From Siphonodentalium dalli (Eukaryota > Mollusca > Scaphopoda > Gadilida > Siphonodentaliidae): 64,000 nt of DNA. A program made the translations under genes and the position numbers. The DNA is taken from contig CP136066.1 of the NCBI GenBank assembly GCA_032622095.1, forward strand, positions 207,042,978-207,106,977. The letters are read 5' to 3'. Below are positions 1 through 11,234 of this stretch, in pieces (position 1 is the first letter of the stretch; every line of letters begins with the position of its first letter). The notes beneath the pieces are model-generated. The model saw nothing but the letters and a program-made list of their open reading frames with translations, had not been told where the DNA came from and made no database searches.

Positions 1-436
1 AAGTTTAAATTATCACAATGACATGTGCTTTCTACAAAACAAAATCAGTGATGCATGTAGTCCAAGTCTTATTGTACTAAAACCAGCTAAGATATTGGGA
101 TGGCGATGCTGGTCTTTAGTCCAAGACCGCTTGTATACCAATCCTATGACACGACTTACGCCCACGATCTGTGGCGGGAATTTGTGGTGTATTTTACTCG
201 ATTTACCTAGCAAATCAATACATGATGCTATATACATCGGAAAGGCTTACATCTTATGGTCATAATGGTGCATAATAATCTAACTTCAATGTTAAATTAC
301 ACATAGAATATTCCGGTTGATTGCCACACACATCGATTTGTTTCTCTGTTTGTTTACGTTTTAACCGAAAGCCGAAGTGGTCCGAATAAGTTCGGCATAA
401 TCCGCTGTTTGTTCTGGGAATTCTACTTTCCGTTTC

Positions 437-445
437 TATATATAG
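437..445 (+). promoter_or_regulatory. TATA-box-like motif inside the 9-bp-TSD element
   Basis: TATATATAG lies 21 bp before an ATG (466) and is kept unchanged in the second element copy near 23818. The position and conservation suggest a core promoter carried by the element, perhaps a remnant of an autonomous ancestor or of a captured gene. The spacing from TATA to ATG leaves almost no room for a 5' leader, so transcription from here is only a possibility. Confidence 0.3.
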
Positions 446-465
446 CGCGGGTTTTCCGAACAAAA

Positions 466-614
466 ATGGCGAAAACCGATCGCCCGAAAGTCCAGTTTTC
501 TATGTGCTTTCAGAACAATTCCCGCACTAAAATCTTAATGACATAATGGAGGATCAGAACGGTAGTTTTGTTGACAATTTTCGCAAGCAACTTGTCAAAA
601 TTGGAGCAAATTAG
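466..614 (+). CDS. Two overlapping micro-ORFs behind the TATA motif
   Basis: The first ORF, 466-546, encodes 26 residues beginning MAKTDRPKVQFSM. Its TAA stop overlaps the ATG of a second ORF, 546-614, of 22 residues beginning MEDQNGSFVDNFRKQ. The second copy of the element keeps both ORFs and the overlap, with one substitution (Ile to Asn) seen in the first peptide. I recognise no family. They could be the 5' remains of a transposase or captured exon, or simply chance ORFs in young copies that have not yet diverged. Nothing shows translation. Confidence 0.2.
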
Positions 615-1282
615 AACTCTTGTGTCTGACTTGCCATGCGTGTGATGTGCATTTTGACATCTGTGTTGATAAAATAATCGGAGAACCGAATCACACAGTT
701 TCGAAATATAGTTCTTCCGTTTTAGTGGGACTTTTCAAACTTAAGGTTCATTTATTTAGTGTATTACATTTATATCTCCAATGTTTAATTAATCTATTTA
801 TTATTTTATTTATTGACACACATAATTACGATTACAATGGAGAATTCATCGTAATTTGCGTTGTTGTCCAAAATCTACGGAATATTTTCAACGGAAAATG
901 CCGAACACAGTTCGCGAGGTCAACCGAGTTCGCATACTTTAAAAAAATTGTAAACATTGAGGTAAATGTCTCTTTTCGCATTAAATTACCGTTTTAAATT
1001 CACAACTGATGTGGGTTTCAGATAAAATAGCATGTCTTCTGCGGAAAATATCCGTTTATTGTCGCAATTGTGATATTTTATTTCATATAATTGTGGTTTT
1101 ATTTGAGCGGGTCACTAACGCTTAAGTCGTGTCATAAGAATGCATGGGCCTGGAACTCGGACTAAAGACCGGCACCTCCATCCCAATATCTTAGCCGGCT
1201 TTAGTACGAAAAGACTTGGACTATGATGCATGGTGCCACACTTTGTACAAAATACAACTAGTAAATATAGTAGTGATATTAA

Positions 1283-1815
1283 AGGCCCACTTAATTTTCG
1301 AACCCCCAGATCACATTATATAAAATATATTCCATATTACATACCCAGATCACATTATATAAAATATATTCCATATTACATACCCAGATCGCATATTATA
1401 TAAAATATATGCCATATTACATACCCAGATCACATTATATAAAATATATTCCATATTACATACCCAGATCACATTATATAAAATATATTCCATATTACAT
1501 ACCCAGATCACATTATATAAAATATATTCCATATTACATACCCAGATCACATTATATAAAATATATTCCATATTACATACCCAGATTGCATATTATATAA
1601 AATATATGCCATATTATATACCATTTGAAAGAGGAAGCTCAAAAACTTTTTATTTTTAACTAATTCGATGTAATACTGTGGACATGTTGTTTTTGTTGAG
1701 ATATCGACGTCTGTTCTGTGCTAATTTTTCTGCACAAAGTCGATTATTTTCAATGGAAGGGGAATAACTATATTTTAATGATAGAGTTATTCCCATTCCA
1801 TTGAAAATACGTTTT
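1283..1815 (+). mobile_element. TTAA-flanked repeat, AGGCCCAC-end family, copy 1
   Basis: The left end is TTAA followed by AGGCCCACTTAATTTTCGAA. The same end recurs near 22368 and, inverted, at 42708 and 50244; a diverged end abuts a type A element at 48599. The body holds a tandem array (separate entry) and ends in a strong palindrome at about 1747-1810, whose arms contain ttttcaatggaa and ttccattgaaaa. The 22.4-kb copy has the same order, end then palindrome, without the array expansion. No right terminus was found. Confidence 0.6.
1303..1620 (+). repeat. 39-41-bp tandem array, about eight units
   Basis: The unit contains CCCAGATCACATTATATAAA and the starts are regularly spaced at 1305, 1344, 1383, 1424, 1463, 1502, 1541 and 1580. 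Two variant units read gcatattata in place of cacattata. The paralogous element at 22.4 kb has only one unit, so this is a local expansion. The open frames across it on both strands are artefacts of the repeat. Confidence 0.9.
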
Positions 1816-2761
1816 TAGTTGGAATTCTGGCATTCTGGGAGCCATAACGAGGGAATATTCGTGTATTTCTCTATGGGCATCTTCTGAGACACAGACGTTT
1901 CAAATGATGATGAATTATATAGTATTTTAATCATATTTTATGTCATAGATTGTTATTAAAACAGTATATCAAACGTAATATTGCAACGTAACTGGATGTC
2001 TTGAATCGAGAATAGAACTTAAAAGGCATACATTATGGATACCTGTTAAGTTCAGATAATTACTTAACGATATCATTTACACATATGCATATTCAATGTG
2101 TAGAAATATCCAGTAAGCATAATCTGCACTGGCATGTTATATTTAAATCAAGACTGTACTTACAGGACCAGACGTCTAACGTACTTATGTAATCTTCAGA
2201 TGTTCAGGAATATGAGTCACTTATGTAATTTCTAAACAGCCACTTCAGATATTTAGAATCATACGTCACTAATGTAATATCTAAGGTAAAACACTACATA
2301 CAGGGGCCCCTGAAACAAGGGGGGGGGGGGGGCATATATTCATTGAAATGTATCTAAAATATTCAGAACCCAAACAATATAAAGAGTACTATAAATCCCT
2401 GAAATGAGTATAGAATAGGATTTCAGAATTTGAGACATAACGCCCATTTCATTTGGGGTACAAAGAGTTATCGCCCTTGATTTTTTACTGAAAATGTGAT
2501 TTGTATGTAAAAAAAAATAATTAACAAAATATTGCATTTTCAGACCCAAGGGGCACAAAAACCCTGATGTGTTCGAGCATGATCACATATGTTGGCTCAT
2601 AGGCCTCAGGACTCTAACATCAATATGAAAAACATATCAAACTTTCGGCGTTGGAAATTTCAGAAAGTAAATTTTTAATGCATATAACACAGTTTGGGTG
2701 CTAACAAACTAATCCAGTAACTAGAGCCATTGTTTCGCATAAAACGCTACTGCTGACTTGC
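1816..2761. other. AT-rich sequence without recognised gene
   Basis: No coding exon or complete element is visible. The stretch holds weak repeats of the type acttatgtaat between about 2180 and 2285 and a run of G at about 2320-2333. Short open frames on the minus strand lack any protein signature. Confidence 0.5.
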
Positions 2762-4236
2762 AAAAGTCTACATACCTCCAGATATTTACTATGATAGTGG
2801 TATGATTTCTCTGATATAACGAAGATTTTTTTTAGATTTATTGTAAAAATAGACAAAACAGCGCAATTTTTCATTTTTTTTGCCTTACTTAATGGGCGAT
2901 ATACCAATATTGTTCTGACCGGAGATATCGTATATAGTCTAGACAAGTGCGTATATATATATACCGCATACGACAGTATGCTGAATATGTCATTATATTT
3001 AACACGTGATGTGTTATGTAAGATTATTTCAACCCTCACCCCAAAATTCAGCAAAAAGTCACTGATTTAGGGAAATTCGGCACAAATGAACACAAAAGAA
3101 CAGGTATTCGGGATATGTTTGTGCTACGATATATCAGGTTACACACTTATAAATACAAAGTAATGCAATGCCATGATTGCGGTGATAGATGTAAAAATGT
3201 CTTAAATTTACGTGGAAAATAGACAAAAAATCATTCATTTTCAGTTGTTTGGGCCCTCATAATAGGCGATTATTCAGTATTGCATTGAATGGAGATCCCG
3301 TATATAATATAGAAACTTGTGGAAATATATACTGCATTGTTTTAGGATAAGGATGTCATTCTTTGCCATAGATGCTATGTGGTGGTAGATTGTGTCACCC
3401 CCACCCCAAAATTCAGAAGAAACAAAATCAGTTTTAGAAATTTCGGTATGGCAGAATACAAAAGCACAACTCCGATTATGTTGTGCTATTATATTGAAGT
3501 GTACCCACTTCGAGATATACATTATGATAACGTCATGGTATAATTTACAGATGGCAACATTTCGGAGTTTTCTGATGAAAGTTGACAGAAAATCGTGAAA
3601 TATAAACTTGTTTTGCCCCTCTATATACATGGGTGATAATTCAATTCCATTTTGAACAATAATCCAGGACAAACTCTCAAGAATTGACGAGACACATAAT
3701 GCATATGATTGTTTTCGGATTGTATCATCTTCTGTCGCATTTGGTTGGTTACGTTATTGCACCCATCGCCACAACAATACAATACATTGCAAGATGAGAC
3801 AAACACGGAATATTCATATACACATTTATGTATTATACACATACATTATCAAGCTGAGGCTTTTGATAGTTACTTGAGTTGAAGAAATTACATCATTGTA
3901 TATGTTTACTTCGCATAATATAGCTTCATAGTTGTATACGATTATACGTATTGGGAGGTTTAGTGATTGTTAATAACCAGGTTCAACCACAGTACATGTA
4001 ACTTGTAACGTGTGTTGCCACTACCAACGGAATCAACTGACTCACATGACCGTACAACATCAAACAACCGTTTAGACGTTTTGTGTCAAATGTGCAGCAT
4101 TGCTAAATGTGTATATCAGAGGGGTGTCCAATCTTTATATCAATCGACGAACCTGTGATTAGTGAACTTTTGTTGAATTCTTCAGCAGCGGTGACCACGC
4201 CGTTACTTTTCCCAAATGGGTCGTTGGTACGACTTC
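2762..4236 (+). repeat. Left arm of a long inverted repeat
   Basis: This arm is the reverse complement of about 7466-8954, diverged but alignable throughout. An example is the block around 4110-4230, which matches 7470-7600 inverted. The two arms enclose 3.2 kb with a decayed retrotransposon. Within the arm, a unit of about 367 bp is repeated at least twice: ccaccccaaaattcag near 3400 corresponds to ccccaaaattcag near 3038, and gacaaaa-type blocks occur at about 2855, 3220 and 3585. No gene was found in the arm. Confidence 0.8.
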
Positions 4237-5331
4237 CTTTACACCGTAGGTCGTCCGCAACCTGGAACCGATGGAAGCCAAAGTTTGTTTGTATCTGGGT
4301 TCAGAAATGTTCTCCAATGCGGTCGCATAACCTACTATTCTTCGATACACATAGAGGGTTTTTAGCGACCAATGGGCATGAACTACACACGAGACGGCAC
4401 AGCCATTAAGGTGGGCTCGCGATCTCACCACATCTATTCGTGGCTCAACCCTGCAAGTTGAGCCAAGGGGTCGTGTTTGGAATGAACCTGCAGCCACCGG
4501 GACTTGATGTCCCCCCCATGGCTGCCACTTCCCTTTAATCATATAATAGAATATTTGTATTACATCAACGGTACTGTACAACCAGTATATATACTGTATT
4601 TCTGTGGCTCTCCTATCTGGGAGTCATCATCCACGACTTTGCCCTATGGGGACCTTCCCACAGTATTTGGGGTTTTAATGCGTCACGATCTTCTTGGTCA
4701 CAGCCATCAAATCGAGCCTTGTCATCAACCTTGCGATGTTCTTTAATTCTATATATCGTCCTTGAATCCCCCTTTGGGTACCATGGCGCCGTTTTTGGGT
4801 TGGGCCATATTTCTTGGAATATCATGACGAACAGATGCGGTAATATCTCCAAGGCCTTGGTCATTCATTACATGTCGAATTTATCTGACAATGTATGTCT
4901 GCCAATGTGTCAGGAAGAATATATTTCTCCTGTGCATTTGGTTTCACTTCAGGATAGGGTGGTTTTGGTTCAGCTCTTTGAAACCCATCCTCATTGCTTA
5001 TATGGTAGCAGAAAGTACTGCTGTATTGTCATGTGATCATATAAACCCATAATAGGTTCGTTAAGATTTCTGAGCATTTGTGAATTTCCAAACCTTCCAG
5101 GAGTCACATATGGCATATTCTGCCAATATATATGTGTTCTCTACCATAGCTGGTGCCTGATCCATGCTGCTTATCGAGGTATAAGTGGGCTCGTGATTAT
5201 CAGTTTCAATAGTTCCAATTCCTTCTGGGGAATTTGTGTTGATGAGCTCTGACAAGTGACGAGAAGATGATACAACTCGGTATGACTTGTTCGTTTCGTT
5301 GGACTCAACGATCATCAACTCGTGTGCTACA
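4237..5331 (-). pseudogene. Undetermined sequence downstream of the Gypsy protease remnant
   Basis: Read on the minus strand, this follows the protease remnant and may be the decayed continuation of the same retrotransposon. The open segments (5061-5414, 4613-4864, 4159-4581) show no reverse transcriptase, RNase H or integrase motif that I can recognise. Frames are broken throughout. Part of the last segment overlaps the inverted-repeat arm. Confidence 0.35.
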
Positions 5332-5463
5332 TCATTTATGTAACATATGGTATTTATCTTCCGATAAGTAGTCATAGTTTCTTGAGAGCGTGGAAACTGT
5401 TGCTCCAGTACCAATCAGAAACCTCACTGGCTGCCCATACAGATTGCAATCTAAATACAGCTC
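5332..5463 (-). pseudogene. Ty3/Gypsy aspartic protease remnant, catalytic Asp lost
   Basis: The frame read from 5463 to the stop at 5332 contains the pattern LYLDCNLYGQPVRFLIGTGA. It matches the start of a retropepsin: a hydrophobic strand leading to the active-site triad, then ATVSTLS. The triad is GTG instead of DTG, so the aspartate needed for peptide hydrolysis is gone. The domain stops after about 40 residues, short of the usual length of about 100. It lies downstream of the gag remnant in the usual order. It is a fossil; the family call rests on the motif and its neighbour. Confidence 0.65.
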
Positions 5464-5782
5464 CCCTCTTCAGAAGAGCTGTATCTAACAAACTCGGTGG
5501 AGTTACGATGTCCACTTGTGTTTTGCTGGTCTCCCCTACCACGATATGCATTATGGCACATGTCGCGTGGATTGTGAGAAGTTCTGCATCTGGTGCGTTC
5601 TTTGTATTCGTTCGTGTTATAATCAGGATTATCATTATAATTATGTCTCCATTGTATATCGTCACGACAGTCACTCCAGGACTCATTTGTGTTACCCCTT
5701 TTCTCCTTGTTTTGGTTCTCCAAGTTTGTCATTCTTTGTTAATCTCCTCTTTACACCTCTTCACATCAGTCAATATTTGTTT

Positions 5783-6493
5783 TTAGTCCTTCATCTCAGA
5801 GATGGACTGTGATGTCTCGGACGGGTTTGAGCTATTTTGAGCTTTCCCATTAGAACCAGTTTGGGGCTTCAGTTCATCTCTTATCTTTTTTAGTTCTTCA
5901 AACTCTATATTTTTGCTTTGTGTTGTGTCTGCTTCATTTACTACCCTAGCATAGTGTTTAGCCCTATGTTTTTTCAGACTTGGCAAAAGCCTCTAATCAA
6001 ATGCATGTCTTATGCTCTCACCAAGAGAGCCCACTCGTGCTTGTTGTAAAATGAGCCGTATATACATCTGGATCATACAACCCACCAATGAATTGGTCCT
6101 TTGCCAAGGTGTCTCTCAATTCATGTGTTGCAGTATGATATCATATATTGGTCAGACGTCGGTACCCCCCCCCCCCCTTGCCCGTTGCCGTCGTGCACGC
6201 AATTGTACCATATGGTCAGTCTGGTTTTTGGCAGAAAATCGGCCTTTTATCGCACCAACAAGAACGTTGTAGTCTTCTTCTCGTCCTGGGAGTAGGTCAC
6301 CGAGTGTTCCTTGCGCCAATCCTCTCAAGGATGCGCATAGATAAAGGCCCATGTCATCAGTTTCCAATCCATTTATATTGGAACAAATTTCAAAGTGTGC
6401 TTGGTAATCTAACCATGATCTTGTGACATCATAGCTATCTGGTGTCACACATTGTTTCCGTTTTTCACCGGATTTTCTAGAAAAATTACGCAT
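5783..6493 (-). pseudogene. Ty3/Gypsy retrotransposon gag, frameshifted
   Basis: On the minus strand, 6493-6152 encodes a capsid-type gag segment with DYQAHFEICSNINGL, LYLCASLRGLAQGTLGDLLP and YNVLVGAIKGRFS, characteristic of metazoan Gypsy gag. A run of C on the + strand at about 6166-6178 breaks the frame. The homology continues in other frames (DTLAKDQFIGGL near 6090, then a Lys-rich tail starting at 5986) down to 5783. No zinc knuckle is visible. Gag proteins package the element RNA; this copy cannot make one. It has stop codons and at least two frameshifts. Confidence 0.8.
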
Positions 6494-6700
6494 ATGGTGC
6501 TACAGGTACATCACTAGAATATGTGTTCTTTCTATCAGTTGTCGATTTCAATAGCTGTAGTTACGATTACGGATTCGAGAAACCCAAGTATATGGACACG
6601 CGAGTTTTGCATGCATTCATCTAGTGTACAACTAACAATATTTATCATGTAAACAACATAATTAAATACAAACATAACTAGAGGTGTGACTGTCCCAATG
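6494..6700. other. Spacer without recognised feature
   Basis: Short sequence upstream of the gag remnant (in gag orientation). No long terminal repeat or primer-binding site could be identified by eye. Confidence 0.4.
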
Positions 6701-7290
6701 GGACTACGGATACCCCCCTGTTTTTAAAATACTAAGATGTCTCACATGTCAGTAAACATTTAGTTAAAATAATAAAATAACAGTTCCCATTGCAGGTGTA
6801 CAACCATAACCCTAATCTTAAACCTATTGACCGAAAAATGTAGGAATAAAAGCTCGGACAAAATTATGCATGTTGCAAAAAAAGTTTCTAAGTCGAAAAA
6901 GGGGGATAACTCCACCAAAAAATGTCGGACAGACGTCATAATCGCAGGTGCACAAGTTCCCATGGTACTAAATATCTGTGCCACGTTTTAAAAAAATTGA
7001 CCGAAAAATGTAGGAATAAAAGCTCGGACAAAAGTATACATGTTGCAAAAAAATTCTAAGTCGAAAAAGGGGGGATAACTCCAGCACGTCATAATCGCAG
7101 GTGCACAGGTTCCCATGGTGGTTGATGTCTGTGCCAAGTTTCACGGAAATTGATCAAAAAACGACTGAGAAAAACTCCGGACAAATTTGTGTCCACGGAC
7201 GGACGACGGACGACGACGACGGGCGGACGGACGGACGGACAAGCTGACTCCAGTATAACCCCCTAACTTCGTTGCGGGGGATATATAACT
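6701..7290 (-). repeat. GTCCGTCC-tract repeat with terminal C/G hairpin (7-kb copy)
   Basis: Read on the minus strand, it starts with a small hairpin of C and G runs around a TTCG-containing loop (7258-7283 on +). A tract rich in GTCCGTCC follows, then two tandem units of roughly 170 bp that share ttgaccgaaaaatgtagg (+ strand positions about 6828 and 6998). The same order, hairpin, tract, tandem units, recurs at 33.1 and 60.6 kb with different unit sequences. No coding capacity. Confidence 0.7.
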
Positions 7291-7465
7291 ATATCACAAT
7301 ACTGTGTGTGGCAAGAAGATTGAATGCAATGAACGGCACTATTTTCTCCCAAATGGACTCGCAATCGTCACTTCTGTAAAACTGTGTTTAGACCGTACGA
7401 AACACATATACGCCTGCTATAAGCTATACTCGTAATTCCTATATGTATAGTACTACTATAATGGT
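7291..7465. other. Spacer before right inverted-repeat arm
   Basis: No recognisable gene, RNA or element boundary. Confidence 0.4.
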
Positions 7466-8954
7466 AGTTCGTATCAACAACCCATTTGGGAAAAGTAACG
7501 ACGTGGTCACCGCTACTGAAGAATTTAACAAAAGTTCACTAAGCACATGTTCGTCGATTGATATAAATATTGGACACCCCTCTGATACACATTTCGCAAT
7601 GCTGCACATTTGACACAAAACGTCTAAACGGTTGTTTGGTGGTGTACGTGTAAGCGGAATGGTCATGTGAGTCAGGTGATTTCGTTGGTAATGGCACACA
7701 CGTGTTACAAGTTACATGCATGTACTGTGGCTGGACCTGGTTATTAACAAAAACTAAACCTCCAAATATGTATAATCTTATACAACTGTGAAGCTATATT
7801 ATGCGAAGTAAACATATACACTGATGCAATATCTTCAACTCAAGTAGCTATCAAACGACTCAGCTTGATAAGGTATGTGTATAATACATAAATGTGTATA
7901 GGAACATTCCGTGTTTGTCTCATCTTGTAATGTATTGTACTGTTGGGGCGATGGGTGCAATAACGTAACCAAACAAATATGACAGAAGATGATACAATCC
8001 GAAAACATTCATATGTATTATGTGTCTCGTCAAACTCTTGAGAGTTTGTCCTGGATTATTGTTCAAAATGGAATTGAATTATCACCCATCTAGATGGGCA
8101 AAACAAGTTTATATTTCACGATTTTCGGTCTACTTTCATCAGAAAACTCCGAAATGTTGCCATCTCTAAATTATACCATGGCGTTATCATAATGTATATC
8201 TCGAAGTGGGTACACTTCAATATAATAGCACAAAATAATCGGAGTTGTGCTTTTGTATTCTGCCATACCGAAATTTCTAAAACTGATTTTGTTTCTTCTG
8301 AATTTTGGGGTGGGGGTGACACAATCTACCACCACATAGCATCTATGGCAAAGAATGACATCCTTATCCTACAATCATATGCAGTATATATTTCCACAAG
8401 TTTCTATATTATATACGGGATATCCATTCAATGCAATACTGAATAATTGCCTATTATGAGGGGCGAAACAACTGAAAATGAATGATTTTTTGTCTATTTT
8501 CCACGTAAATTTAAGACATTTTTACATCTATCACCGCAATCATGGCATTGCATTACTTTGTATTTATAAGTGTGTAACCTACTATATCGTAGCACAAACA
8601 TATCCCGAATACCTGTTCTTTTGTGTTCATTTGTGCCGAATTTCCCTAAAACAGTGACTTTTTGCTGAATTTTGGGGTGAGGGTTGAAATAATCTTACAT
8701 AACACATCACGTGTTAAATATGATGACATATTCAGCATACTGTCGTATGCGGTATATATACGCACTTTTCTAGACTATATACGATATCCCCGGTCAGAAC
8801 AATATTGATCTATCGCCCATTAAGTGAGGCAAAAAAAATGAAAAATTGCGCTGTTTTGTCTATGTTTACAATAAATCTAAAACAAATCTTCGTTATATCA
8901 GATAAATCTTACCACTATCATAGTAAATATCTAGAGATATGTAGACTACAATAT
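7466..8954 (-). repeat. Right arm of the long inverted repeat
   Basis: Reverse complement of about 2762-4236. Homology stops near 8955, where the left arm diverges outside 2762. The same family of roughly 367-bp units continues a little further out: a gctgaattttgg block reappears at about 9027. Several open frames here mirror those of the left arm on the other strand and are repeat shadows. Confidence 0.8.
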
Positions 8955-9549
8955 TTTAGCGCAAAATGTTCGCGTTTCTATACTTTTATTTCTCATTTTG
9001 CCGAATTTTACAAAAACAGGGATTTTTGCTGAATTTTGGCACTTAATCAGCTAAAAATCATCTTTTGCATCATTTGTATATTTCACACCGGGTCCTTTCC
9101 GATGCGGAATGTCATAACCTTCAAAATGATGTATCACAAACCCGTGTGTGGTGCCGATGGACTAAACTCCTACTTCTAGTGAGCTTTTTGAGTTTGTCCG
9201 CTCTACTATACGTGATGGTGCCACAAACCAGCTGGTCTGGCTGAACCTGTCTCTGATAGCAAATAGCTGCTACGATAATCGAATATTGTCATATGTATTG
9301 GGAGTATTTAGGAACAGCATAAATTTACAATGCCCCCCCCCCCACCCTGTTTTCCGATATTCTGTACCTGACCTTGGTTAATGCAGATGTCCACCATCCT
9401 AACACCCCCTCCCACCTCTGGACACAATCACTTGTGTGTGGACGGAAACTTAACTTAATTTGACACTAAAAAATTTGCTTAATAAATACTAAAGTAGATT
9501 CAAACACAAACACGATTTGTATAACTGTATATGGATTGTCACTACATAC
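8955..9549. other. Non-coding sequence with C-run
   Basis: After the tail of the 367-bp-unit repeat there is no recognisable gene. A run of about ten C lies at 9333-9342. Confidence 0.45.
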
Positions 9550-9653
9550 CATGGTGGTGGTGGTGGTGGTGGTGGTGGTGGTGGTGGTGATGATGGTGAT
9601 GATGGTGGTGGTGATTATGATGATGGAGATGATAATGCTGATGACGATGACGG

Positions 9654-9697
<44 letters not shown>

Positions 9698-10431
9698 CTG
9701 GTGATGATGCTGAAGATGATGATGCTGATGACGATGGTGGTCGTGATGATGACGATAATGATGATGATTATGATGATGATTGTGGTGGTTATTATGATGA
9801 TGCTGATGATGATGATGTTGACGATGGTGGTCGTATGGATACGGACGTGATGATGATTATGATGCTGAAGATGATGATGCTGATGACGATGGTGGTCGTG
9901 ATGATGACGACGATAATGATGATGATGATGATGGTGGTTATTATATGATGATGATGATGATGATGATGACGATGGTGGTCGTATGGATACGGACGTGATG
10001 ATGATTATGATGATGACGATGATGACGGTGATGATGATGATGCTGATGATGATGCTGAAGATGCTGATGACGATGGTGGTCGTGATGATGACGATAATGA
10101 TGATGATGATGATGGTGGTGGTTATTATATGATGATGACGATGATGACGATGGTGGTCGTATGGATACGGACGTGATGATGATGACGATGTTGACGGTGA
10201 TGATGATGATGATGATGATGATGATTATGATGATGATGACGATGATGACGGTGATCATGATGATGCTGATGATGATGCTGAAGATGATGATGCTGATGAC
10301 GATAGTGGTCATGATGATGATGATGATGATGATGATAATGGTGGTGGTGATGATGGTGATGCTCATGACGATGATGGCGATGATGAATGGTGATGGTGGT
10401 GGTGATGATAATGATGAAGATGATGATGATA

Positions 10432-10467
<36 letters not shown>

Positions 10468-10482
10468 GTGATGGTGGGGAAA
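9550..10482 (+). repeat. GAT/GGT trinucleotide array with embedded longer motif
   Basis: Almost pure triplet repeat: GGT at 9553-9590, then mostly GAT with GAC, GCT and AAT variants. A longer motif, ggtcgtatggatacggacgt, appears three times (about 9832, 9976, 10156), so larger blocks have been duplicated. The long open frames in both directions (poly-Asp, poly-Met, poly-Ile/His) follow from the triplet period and do not indicate a gene. Confidence 0.95.
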
Positions 10483-11060
10483 GGGGAGATATATAAACTC
10501 AGAGGGGAAGTGAGGTGTGGACTTAAGAGATAATAACCGTTACAGATAACGTAATTCGGACAAACCTTGTGAAGCACTGGTGGCTGCACGAGAACATTAT
10601 GACCGTTCGTCACATAAAAAGACCACAAAAGTTAATGATCCACGAACAAAATAGACCTGGATGAGATCAACGATCAGATCTGAACTATGAGTTCATAACG
10701 GGGTCATGTCAGGCAGAGACTGGTTCCCCGTTACGCAACTGTTCCAACTATACCGACCAACCTGTCAAAAGGTGTAAATATGTCATAAAACCAGACAAGC
10801 GTTGTTGTAATAAATGACTTATATTAGCTCAACATTATGGCTGCATCATCCGCGCACGCTCATGTTACGGGCTTGTACACATAATGTATATAATATATCA
10901 GGTCATTTGGACATTCTCAAATTACCATGCTCGCCAACTAAAAAAAGGTCACAGTATCATAAAAATAGAACCCTCGTTAACATACATGCCTCCCTGAACA
11001 AACTCAGTGGATGAGATACGGTAAGATAAAATAACATTATTTATTGCAATACACAAATGG
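10483..11060. other. No recognised feature
   Basis: Unique-looking AT-rich DNA between the triplet array and a TTAA-element end. No exon or element was recognised. Confidence 0.45.
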
Positions 11061-11079
11061 AGCAAGATGAAAATAACAG

Positions 11080-11189
11080 TAAAGAGCTCTTTCCATCAAT
11101 GTATCACATTATTATAATCAATCAATTTGAAAAATGATCAAGGAAATATGGGTAGATACAAAAGTCGGACTTGGCACTGAAAGGGTTAA
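11080..11189 (+). mobile_element. Right end of a TTAA element related to type B
   Basis: The end reads ttggcactgaaagggTTAA, the same terminal block as type B elements. The interior starts with gagctctttccatcaatgta, matching 63779-63860. At 63.8 kb that sequence is the arm of a perfect hairpin; here only one arm remains. The left terminus was not found. Confidence 0.55.
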
Positions 11190-11234
11190 TACATGGTATA
11201 ATATGTTCTAAAATAATTACAAAACACAGTCACT

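Larger units (their letters stand above)
58..1223. mobile_element. Non-autonomous DNA transposon, 9-bp TSD (Mutator-like), copy 1
   Basis: The ends are inverted repeats of about 73 bp beginning TAGTCCAAG. They are flanked by identical 9-bp duplications, tgatgcatg, at 49-57 and 1224-1232. The length is 1166 bp, exactly that of the second copy at 23440-24605, to which it is nearly identical. A 9-bp duplication with long terminal repeats is typical of Mutator-like (MuDR/MULE) elements; assignment to that superfamily is inference, since no transposase is present. The interior carries a TATA box and two tiny ORFs, annotated separately. A 125-codon open stretch at 620-997 has no recognisable domain and is frameshifted in the other copy. 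Confidence 0.88.

Noticed and set aside
620-997. 125-codon hydrophobic ORF in the 1166-bp element
   Set aside because: The other copy is frameshifted and no domain is recognisable.
2762-8954. Polinton or LTR interpretation of the long arms
   Set aside because: Arms are inverted, which excludes LTRs; no polymerase, integrase or capsid genes of a Polinton are visible.
9517-10628. Long open frames encoding poly-Asp, poly-Met, poly-Ile/His
   Set aside because: They arise from the three-base period of the GAT array and exist in several frames on both strands.
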